64,000 bases of DNA. Origin: Oxytricha trifallax. Its lineage: Eukaryota; Ciliophora; Spirotrichea; Sporadotrichida; Oxytrichidae. Shown in pieces: positions 25,101 through 36,100 of the stretch. The DNA is taken from contig ARYC01000578.1 of the NCBI GenBank assembly GCA_000711775.1, positions 46,182 to 110,181 on the forward strand, given 5' to 3'. Made by a program: the position numbers and the translations under genes. The first letter of the stretch is position 1; every line of letters begins with the position of its first letter. Below the pieces are notes generated by a model. The model made no database searches. It was given only the letters and a program-made list of their open reading frames with translations, and was not told the origin of the DNA.

Positions 25101-28100
25101 TAGCGCTCATTTTAGTTTTCTGATATATTTTATTATAATAATGATAAAATTTACCGAGATAAACTATTATAGTAGAGTATAAGACACTCTGGTAGATTCT
25201 TTGCTGAGAGGAAAGAAAATTAATTAATCATAAAAGACTGTAAGTTGACATATTTTATGAGAATTTTATTCGTTTTAGTAAATTAAATTACTCCTAATGA
25301 AGTTTTGTTTCTCTAGGAGGTCCTCCAAATCAAGTTTGAACTTAATTTGGAGGTAAAATTATTAAACATTTTTAAATTTAATATGCTCCTAATTAAGTTT
25401 TAACCTTAAAATTTAACTCCTAATAAAGTTTGAACTTAATTTGGAGGACCTCCTAAAATAATTAAACATTATTAGGAGCAATTTAATGGAGATAGTTTGA
25501 TAAAAATGGAAATCAATCTGTGAAACTTGGAGCAAGTTTTTCAATGCTTCTCCGCATATCTTTTCAAGTTTGACCTCCAGTAGGTCCTCCCTATTTAGTA
25601 GTAAGATTTTAATAAACTTAGAATGGATATCCATAATTTTAAATTTCATTAACATTTCTAGAAAGAGGAAGCAAGATGAAGTCTATGAATGATGCAATGA
25701 AGAGAATTTAATCTCAAGATTTAATAGGAAAATTTCGAAGTAAAGAGGACCTTTATAGATATTTGGTATAGCAAGGTAAGTTCTTAAGCAAGATTAATAA
25801 ATCCATTATTGTTGGATTGTTCTTGCCAACCCAGGAAGGAACAAAAATCTCATTCTTAAAAACCTTACTGAGTGAAGACAAAAAAGCTTTTAAGTCTAAT
25901 GAAATTAGGATGATAGAGATACCTAACTACCCTGAAATTATCAGTGACAAACCTATATGACGATGCTAATGAGTGATCCAGATGTTTCTCTCAACCTTCC
26001 ATCAAAGTTACAGCTCTCTAATAAGTTGCCAGGGAGAAACTTCTTCTTTGGTGTTCTTGCAACTCTGAAACCTGAGTACTTAAATGAAGTTATTTAAGAA
26101 GCTCACAAGAAACGATACAGCATCTCTCCTGAAGAAAAAGAGAAGCAAGGTTTTAAAATAAGTGATACCTGGCTGTAGGAACTTTAAAAGCATCCTTTCA
26201 TCTCAAGTAATCTTAGTCTTCTAAGTTTATAGAAAAACCTGGTAATGCTATATACTTGATGAAAGAGCGCAGCAAATTAAACAGAGAGAGAAAGTCTCAA
26301 GTAAAACATGAATTGAGTAAGAGGCTCTTCAAAGATTTATAAAAACCAGATGAGATGAACATAGATGCAGGAGCTGGTACAAAGAGAAGAAGCATAGGCT
26401 TATGCAAGCCTTAAGAGAAAGAAAGAAAGAGAAGTCAAATCCCTTGTGAACTTATTCATTCGTTTAAATCTAAAACTTATTTATATACACAAAATCTCCC
26501 TACTCTTGTGCATACTTTAGCTTTCTCATCGCTGACTCTTTAGCAGCATTCTTAATAAAATCTACTATATCTATCTTCAAGTCGTGTATCAAGTGATAGA
26601 GTTGAAGTTTCTTTTAGTGACCTTTCAATACCCCCAATGTAATTCATTCCATTGAACTGAGGCTTTAAGGAACATTAAATACAGGTGTTATTTTTTCATA
26701 TTACTTCCTTGAGTTTTTAGTTTTATGAACTGATAAATTATCTTCAAAGAGAATAATCTATTAGCAGGAGTACTTATCTCTAAGCTATTATAGAAACAAT
26801 ATGTATTATTCAGTCTTTATTGAGCGAGGATGGATAACATAAGTCTCGAGGCAATTATCTTTACTTATTCCTCCAAGAATATCTTGAGTTTAAACCTTAG
26901 CTATTTAATCATATACTTCTATGTTGTTGCTGTAACTCTTATACCAAGACCTTGATATGAAGGCATTAAACGTGAATACAGCTTTATCAGTGTGTATGAA
27001 CTTTATATTATGCTCTTAAGCCCTCTGTATTTAATCGAATATATAATTTAAATTAGTCTTATAAAATGGAACATTAAAGTCAACAACTCTCTTTTTGGGA
27101 TTGACTTTCTTGTATGGTATTCCATTCTTTTTATATATTTTAGCTATGGATTAAGCAAAGATATGAAGCTCAGGAAATTGGCATGAAACATCACAGTTCT
27201 CTAGGCAAGAGAGAAATGAGCCCATTATTTAAGAGTCTCATCATTAATAAGATAATCTATTTGAAGCTACTAAAATACTAAAGGTCTTTTAGGTTTAGAA
27301 TTAAGGTGCTATCTCTATAACTTCAATGCAAATAGGCAATGAGACCTAACAGCAGCTGGAGATTTAAAGAGAAGTCTTGCTATAGATGTGTTATTTAGAA
27401 TAGGTTTGAGTTGATCTCATATAAATATCGCATCCATATCGCAACTTGAACAATAAATCTATATACTCACTGTCATAAACTGACCCAAACCTCGCATATA
27501 CTCACTTAAATTACTAATATCTTACATTATACTCAACCCCTACATAAACCCTATTATAACCCTAATAAAGTATGCTCTAATATTCTACTTTTATCAATCA
27601 AAAACTCAATCAAACTATTGAAGAGGTTTTGGGGTTTTGATTAAAGTTGACACTTACTTTTATATACCCCTAGAATGTAAACTTTAAAGAGTTTTATAAT
27701 AAGTTTAATAGGACTTGTTTTGTTCTCTGTTCATCAAGGTATAATTATGATGGAAAATCAGAAGAAACTTCATAGAATATTTAAATCCCTTTTTCATTAG
27801 CGCCTATGCTGAACATATCAATCAGTTCTCTGAATGAATTAAAAAATATTTAAATTGTTTAAGTCAACCCATTCAAGTTTCTTTTTAAATTTGGATACCT
27901 ATTTAAAACAAAAATAATAAATTTCTTTAATTAAATTTATATAAACTTAAATAGTATTATTTTTTAAATAATTCATGCAAGAAAAGATAAAAGCTTTATA
28001 ATCAAATCACCAATTATATGTGACGAATAATATATTAAGAAAATATGACAAAATACATTTTAATTATAAGAACTTGATGTGATTAATTTCTTGAAAAATA

Positions 28101-30057
28101 ATATTTATATATCCAATATTTATATATGAATATTTTAAAATTGCTTGTAATAACTAGTTCTATAACGTATTAAATTAATTTTCTTGTCCCTATTTATTAT
28201 ATACATTTAATGGCAAATTAAATTGAGATTTTTGCCTAAAATAATTCATTTAATGGATTAATATGATAAAAAAAGCAGGGATTGGGGCATAAAATCAATT
28301 AGAAAAGATTTAAACTTATATTTTTTTAATTTTAATAATTTTATTAATTATTGGAAAAGTATAGATAACAATAAAATTAATGTCTTTAATTTTAGTTTAG
28401 AGAAAAATTTAAATTTCATTATGTATGTATCATTCAAAAATTTTCCATTTCTAATTTGGAAAAAGTCAAGTAAGTCATTCACTAGAAAACACATAAAGCG
28501 AGTGGAGTTCCTTATAATAGAAAGGAATCTTCGACCATTAGTATCATTTATATAAACGTCGAGACTGTTCAATAAACCAGTCATTGCATTAAGAGGGGTC
28601 CTCATATCGTGTGAGACTCAAAACCTCAAAACCCTTTCAGTAGTTTGATTGAGTTTTTGATTGATAAAAGTAGACTATTAGTGCATTCTTTATTAGGGTT
28701 TTAATAGGGTTTATGTAGGGGTTTAATGTTTAAATATTAGTATTTTAAGTGAGTATATGCGAGGTTTGGGGTCAGTTTATGACAGTGAGTATATAAACTT
28801 ATTGTTTATGTTGCGATATGGATGTGATGAATATAGTGAATAACTCAAACCTGTTCTTAATTATACGTCTATAGCAAGGCTACTCCATAAATCTCCAGCA
28901 ACTGTGAGGTCTCACTGTCTATTAGCATTGAATTTAAAGAGATAGCATCTTAATTCTAGCCTAAGAAACCTTTAAAATTTTAGCAGCATCATATTGAATA
29001 TCTTATTAATGATAAGACTCTTAAATACTGGGCTCATTTCTCTATAGCCTAAAGGGCTGTGATGTTTCATCGCCAAATTCCTGAGCTTCACATCTCTGCT
29101 TAATCTATAGCGAACATATATAATAAGAATGGAATATCTTACAAGACAGTCAATCGCATTAAGAGAGTGATTGACTTTAATGTTCCATTTTATAAGGCTA
29201 ATTTAAAATATATATTCGATTAAATGCAAAGGTCTTAAGAGCATAATATAAAGTTCATACACGCTGATGAGGCAGTATTCACCTTTAATACCTTCATATC
29301 AAGGTCTTGGTATAAGAGATACAGCAACATTGAAGTATATGATTAAAAGCTTAAGGTTTAAACTCATGCAATACTTGGTGGAATAAGCGAAGATAATGTC
29401 CTCGAGACTTATGTTATTCACCCTCATTCTATAAAGACTGAATAATATATTAAATTCTTGCAATAACTGAGAGATAAGTACGCTGACTAAGAAATTATTC
29501 TATTCGTTGAATACTTGCCAGTACATAAAACTAAAGACTCAAGGAAGGAATATGAAAGGCTAAATATAACACCTGTATTTAATGTTCCTTACAGCCCTTA
29601 GTTTAATGGAATGAATTATATTGGGGATTATTGAAAGGTCATTATAAGAAATTGCTGCTCTATCACTTGATGCACGACTTGAAGATAGATACAGTCGATT
29701 TTATTAAGTGTGCTGCTAAGAGAGTCAGCGATGAGAATGCTAAAGTATGCGCAAGAGAAGGGAAATTTTGTGTATATAAATAAGTTTTAGATTTAAATGA
29801 ATGAATAAGTTCACATATTAAATTTGCCCGTAAAGGGATTTGGCTTCTCTTTCTTTTCTTCCTCATAGGGCTTGCTAGGGCCTATGTTTCTTCTCTTAGT
29901 GCCAGCTCCTGCATCTATGTTCATCTCTTCTGGCTTTTATAAATCTTTGATGAGCCTCTTACTCAATTCATGTTTTACTTGAGACTTCTCTCTCTCTGTT
30001 TAATTTGCTGCGCTCTTTCATCAAGTATATAGCAGTACCAGATTTTTCTATAAAGTT

Positions 30058-30128
<71 letters not shown>

Positions 30129-33100
30129 AAAAAAAAAAAGACTAAGCTTACTTGAGATGAAAGGATGCTTTTGGAGTTCCTACAGCCAGGTATCACTTAT
30201 TCTAATACCTTGCTTCTCTTTTTCTTCAGGAGAGATGCTGTATCGTTTCTTGTAAGCTTCTTAAATATATTCATTTAAGTACTCAGGTTTCAGAGTTGCA
30301 AGAACACCAAAGAAGAAGTTTCTCTCTGGCAACTTATTAGAGAGCTGTAGCTTTGATGGAAGGTTGAGAGAAACATCTGGATCACTCATTAGCATCGTCA
30401 TATAGGTTTGTCACTGATATTTCAGGGTAGTTAGGTATCTCGATCATCCTAATTTCATTAGACTTAAAAGCTTTTTTGTCTTCACTCAGTAAGGTTTTTA
30501 AGAATGAGATTTTTGTTCCTTCCTGGGTTGGCAAGAACATCCAACTATAATGGATTTATTAATCTTACTTAAGAACTTACCTTGCTATACCAAATATCTA
30601 TAAAAGGTCCTCTTTACTTCGATATTTTCCTATTAAATCTTGAGATTAAATTCTCTTCATTTCATCATTCATAGACTCCATCTAGCTTCCTCTTTCTAGA
30701 AATTTTAATGAAATTTAAAATTATGGATATCCATTCTAAGTTTATTAAAATCTTACTACTAAATAGGGGGGACCTACTGAGGTCAACCTTGAAAAGATAT
30801 ATGGAGAAGCATTGAAAAACTTGCTCCAAGTTTCACAGATTGATTTCCATTTTTATAAAACTTTCTCCATTAAATTGCTCCTAATAATGTCTAATTATTT
30901 TAGGAGGTCCTCCAAATTAAGTTCAAATTTTATTAGGAGTTAAATTTTAAAGTTAAAACTTAATTAGGAGCAGATTAAATTTAAAAATGATTAATAATTT
31001 TACCTCAAAATTAAATTCAAACTTGATTTGGAGGCCTCCTAGAGAAACAAAACTTCATTAGGAGTATTTTAATTTACTAAAACGAATAAAATTCTCATAA
31101 AATATGTCAACTTACAGTCTTTTATGATTAGTTAATTTTCTTACCTCTCAGCAAAGAATCTACCAGAGTGTCTTATACTCTATTATATTAGTTTATCTAG
31201 GTAGATTTTATCATTATTATAATAAAATATATCAGAAAACTAAAGTGAGCGCTAACCTTTTGAGAAGAGCGGCACTACTTGGATCATGTCAATAAAAGTT
31301 ATCATTCCAGCAACCAAGAAAAGTAGAGACCAGAGACGCTTGTACTCAGTGGGAGCCTACTTATGAAAACTTTGACCGGTCTAGCTTTGAGATTTAAATA
31401 TAAGTTAAGAAGGAGGTTAACAAAGAAGCTGTGCAAATTGAGGAGGAGGTTAAACAACCCGCCATAGAGCATTAATAAATCCCAGCCCAATAAAGTTTTC
31501 CCTTACAAGTCAACTTATAAGAGACACTAGAGAGATATACACAACGATATGCCAATATTATATCTCAAGCATTAAAAGAAAGATGGGAAGTATGTCTGTG
31601 AGTTCTGTGAGAAGCCATATTCTCATACTAGAGACCTCAAAGTGCACCTAAAGAAAAAGCACAATTAAACTTTTGTCTTTATTCATGAACCCACAGGGAA
31701 TGGATTCCTCTAAAAGAGAAGATCAAGAAACCCAGTGGAGTCTCTTAGAGTTGAAGTCTAGAAGTAAGTTAAAATGAAGAAAGCAGTCAAGAACTTTCCA
31801 GTCTCTGAGATCAATAAAATCATGGTTAAAATAGAGGCAATGAAGATTCCCATATTAAAAATTATTGTCTTAGATTCTTGCCTAGAAAGCTACCTCACTC
31901 TTGAAGATAAAATAAAGAAGAGAGTCATTACTGATGACTCATATGCTTACAAGATATATCCTTTCAATTACTTCCTTGCTGATGACAAGTTCCAAATGGA
32001 ATTTGCAAATGAATATTATGCTCTTTAAAGGCAAAGTTAAATGAGTGCAGGCATATCATCTAGCTTGATGCTATTTTACTTGGCAAAAATCATGTAGCCT
32101 TCAGGCTCCCTTTACTTGAAATGACTTACAGAGAATTCTTATCTGACAATAGATGTCAGAGATAAATTAGCTAGATAGTACAGCAGATAGTTGAAGGGAT
32201 TGAAGAGCTCCACAAGCTAGGTTATGTTCATAAAGACTAAAAGCCAGAGAAAATCATGATGAACTTTCAGCCTCTTAGAGTTTATATTATTGACTTCAAC
32301 AGAGCTCAAAGAGTGCAAGCCTCTGCATAAAGAAATGTATACGGCACTCCTGGATATTACCCAGAGAGAGAGGATTGGAGAGATGGAGACACTTAATGGG
32401 ATATCTGGACTCTAACAGTAATAAAAATAGAGAGCGACATGCCAAGAAACGATTACTTTAGCTGCAGGGTGAGAGATTCTAAGCAAAGAATCAAACAATA
32501 TCTCGATAAAAATAAAATAAATGGAGGTCTCAGAGAACTTGCATACTCAACTATTATCAAGCCAAGCCAAGAGAATTAACAAACAATAGAAAAAATCAAA
32601 CATCAACTAAGAAAGATAAAATTCAGAGAACTGCCACATGACTCTAATCTTATGTTTGTGTGAAATATTTGGGGGGGAAGTTTCCTGCACCGGTTTATGA
32701 TAAAAAAAAAATTTTAGGGAAGTTTCCTGCACTTTTTAAAAAAAATATTTTTATTATTAAAATTATTTTTATTACAACTATAATCAACTTCCGAACTAAT
32801 TTCATTGTTAAAACTATACTTAATTTATTAATCAATTATTCATTATCTCTCTTCAGATCCCAACAACTCTGACATATCTCAACTAATATTTTTAGGTTTC
32901 TGTCTCTAAATCATTACATTGTCCTCTCTGTACTCATAGTAATTCTTAATATTGTATCCAATTGTTATTGAAATTCTGATTCAATTTATCTTGTTCTTTA
33001 CATACCTATATAATGTTAACTATATTTTCTTGAACTACTTAAATTATGTATAAATATCCTTTTAATATTAAAGAGTTATAAAAATGTAAAAAATTTTAAA

Positions 33101-36100
33101 ATAAGTAAATTTATTAAATTTTACATAAAAATAAAAAAAGTGCAGGAAACTTCCTCGAGTGCAGGAAACTTCCCCCCCCCAAATATTTAAATAACTCGCT
33201 TGTTATACTCACTTAAAATACGGGTATTGACGTCAGGGCGTCCCAAATGACGTCCTGACGTCCCAGGTGACGTCAGGACGTCCCAGGTGCTTCAGGACGT
33301 CCCAGGTGACGCCAGGACGTCCCAGATGACGTCAGGACGTCCCAGATGACGTCAGGATGTCCCAGGTGACGTCAGGGCGTCCCAATATAATAAATAGTAA
33401 AAAAAAATTTTATAATGTTGTTTTGAACTCTAAATAAAATTCTCTTAGTATTTTAATATATAATTTCCTTATTTTGGTAACTATCAAAGGATATTACTAT
33501 ACATAAATTAAAGTTGTATATATTATATGCGCTTATAAAATTTATAATAATTTTTTGAATTAAAATTGTGAAATTATATAATATAAAATAATTTTAGCTA
33601 AAATAAATTTAAACAAGAATTGCTCTTTTATATAAAATTTATTTATACATTTAACTATTTCATTTAGAAAATTCTATCTTTATTAGTAATTAACTCATTT
33701 AGTAATTTAAGATGAATTTTGTATATTATAAAATTATTTTTAGTATAAATAAAATAACTTTTTACCAAGATATTAAAATTACTTATTTATGTTTGAATGC
33801 CAAAAATATGTATAACTATTCAAAAACATTAATTTAATATTTTTATTTAAATGTTTGGATTTATGTATGTTTAAATCATTTTATATTTGTGCTATAATTT
33901 ATTAATACCTATATTCTAATATCTATGAAATTTTAGTAAACATAAAACATTTAAATTTGATTATATAGTCTTGTACTTTAGATATTAATATACAAGATAT
34001 AACTAAGATATTTAAATTTAATTTTTTAAAAAAGTTTTATTAAAATTTTTGTTATAAATTTAATATAAATTTTTAAAAAGATTTAAAATTTTTTTAAAAT
34101 AATTAATCATCTCGTCCATCTACTTATCACCCTATAAAGAATAGCTATTCTGTTCAAACAATAACTTGGCTTTAATTATTTTACGAATATCACCCAAAAC
34201 TTTTCTTACAGATTCTCTACTTGTTTTAAGTAAAAAGTTTTTTTAGATATCTTCTACAATGTCACTTGTATTTCTTCCAGTAGGAAAAAAAGTAAAGAGT
34301 ATCTCACTTAATGCTTTCAATGGTAATGTATTAGGACAATAAATTCTTAACCCATTCTTAATAGACTACCTGGATCGACATTTATAATTTTCACACTCAT
34401 AGAAACAATGATCTTGGTATTTATTAGATGCAGTATATACCACTTGTAATTATTAGTCACATCGTATGCATTAGAGATTAAATTATAGTAAGCCGCAAGC
34501 TTGTAACTCATGTACTATATTTTAAACGACATGTATAGATTAGTCGTCTCTGATTTGTTGTTGAAAGGATTCCATATACAAAATAATTAAATAATTAATA
34601 ACGATTATATTTTAACGATTAAATATTATTTTCACTTATACATACACATTATCTCAAAAAATTTTCTGAGCCTTCGCCTCCGAACCTCCACAAGGAGCTG
34701 CCGCCCCCTTGACCCCTGCTAGGGATTGCACCCCTAGGACCCTGCCTGATAGAATTCTAAGAGAATTTTTTTTTTAGAGTTCAAAACAACATTATAAAAT
34801 TTCTTTTACTATTTATTATATTGGGACGCCCTGACGTCATCTGGGACGTCCTGACCGAGGGTGGGACGCCCTGACGTAAATACCCTAAAATACTAATATT
34901 TATAAATTACATATACACCCCTACATAAACCCTATTAAAACCCTAATAAAGCATGCACTAATAGTCTACTTTTATCAATCAAAAACTCAATCAAACTACT
35001 GAAAGGGTTTTGGGGTTTTGGGGTTTTGACTGTAGCAGTTAACATTTCGAAAAAATGATTCTCTACCTTAAGCTTCTCATACCGAATTATTGGAGTTAGG
35101 TTCTTTATCATTATCATTCTTTGATAAAGATTTTGATATAAAATTTGGCATTTATAAACTATAAATTGATAAAATTTAAGCCTTAAATTAATTTATAAAT
35201 AGTCTATAAAGTTATTAGTAAATATACTTATTGATTCATATATTCAATTTTACTAATATTAAATGTTAGATTAAGGTTTTATTAATTCTTTGACATTTAT
35301 TATTTCTTAATTTTATTGAGTGCTATAGTAATTATTGATTAATTTCAAATTAAAATTATAAATTGTCACTAATTATTAATTAATATAACAGACATTATTG
35401 TAGGAAAAATTAGAGATTGGAAATTTCATTTAATTTTAGTTTAATTTAAATTAAGATATCAATGGTTGTAGTTAAGACAAATGTAATGAAATTTTGCCGG
35501 TTTAACACAAAGTTTTTTTATTAGCTGGAATTTAATTTTAACTGTACTTTTTTTATCACATAACTGGATCGAGAATGTTTGATTTTAATTTTAGGCAAAA
35601 ATAATATTTTAAAATAAGGAAAAATTATGCCCTACAATTAAAATAAAGCTATCTCGATCCAGTTATGCGATAAAAAGTACAGTTAAAATTAAATTCCAGC
35701 AAATTAAAAAGCTCTGAATCAAACCGACTTAATTTCTTTACACTTGGCTAAACTACAACCATCAATTTCTTGATTTAAATTTAAATTAATTTAAATGAAT
35801 TTCCCAATCTCAAATTATTCCTAAAATATTAATTTTCAGAGTGAATAAATTAATTTGCAACTTGATCTTAGCATTGTAATTCAAAAGCTTCAAAAATCAA
35901 GTAAGTATTTTATTTTTAAATTATGATTTTGGCATCGGTATAATTTTCTACCAGAGAGTTATAGGATTTTATATCTTTAATAATTGGGCAAACTTTTACT
36001 TGAGTTAATATTTCAAATTAACTTACTTCATTATTTTTTAAAGCTTGTTTTAAGTATTTTTATTGAACTAACTACCTTTAATCGATCTCTCATTTAAGAC

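Larger units (their letters stand above)
23501..27639 (-). mobile_element. TBE-5, full-length telomere-bearing element (4139 bp) inside the HK-3 ATPase exon
   Basis: Target duplication ATT at 23498-23500 and 27640-27642. Left end degenerate (CAAAATACAAAAACC), right end GGTTTTGGGGTTTTG. Removing the element with one ATT joins KVSVNFNEENQTLLV in frame, equivalent to the INEKEDQQIRVSV region of HK-4. Genes: zinc finger/kinase (-), 22-kDa (+), transposase (-), all damaged. Confidence 0.92.
33222..34885. mobile_element. Merlin/IS1595-like element with GACGTC-repeat ends, nested in TBE-6 (1664 bp)
   Basis: Target duplication TAAAATAC at 33214-33221 and 34886-34893. Terminal inverted repeats GGGTATTGACGTCAGGGCGTCCC and its counterpart GGGTATTTACGTCAGGGCGTCCC (22 of 23 match). 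The left end continues in tandem GACGTCAGGACGTCCCAG(A/G)T units to ~33386; the right end has shorter copies at 34824-34876. A minus-strand coding remnant resembles an ISXO2/IS1595-type transposase N-terminus. Merlin elements are the eukaryotic IS1595/IS1016 relatives and make 8-9 bp duplications. Confidence 0.8.
28619..35028 (+). mobile_element. TBE-6, telomere-bearing element inside the HK-3 H box, with two nested insertions (6410 bp)
   Basis: Target duplication ACT at 28616-28618 and 35029-35031. Left end CAAAACCTCAAAACCC, right end GGGTTTTGGGGTTTTGGGGTTTTG with one extra telomere-like unit. Removal with one ACT restores MLTATV-SHDMRTPLN, as in HK-4 and HK-5. Removing the nested MITE (510+8 bp), the Merlin-like element (1664+8 bp) and the 79 nt poly-A leaves 4141 bp, matching TBE-3 and TBE-5. 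Genes: transposase (+), 22-kDa (-), zinc finger/kinase (+). Confidence 0.93.

Noticed and set aside
33230-33390. CRISPR-like array
   Set aside because: The ~20 bp GACGTC repeats are directly tandem without unique spacers, lie inside a transposon end, and the host is eukaryotic.
33400-34100. Catalytic half of the Merlin-like transposase
   Set aside because: AT-rich with no conserved frame on either strand; no second Asp or Glu context could be supported.
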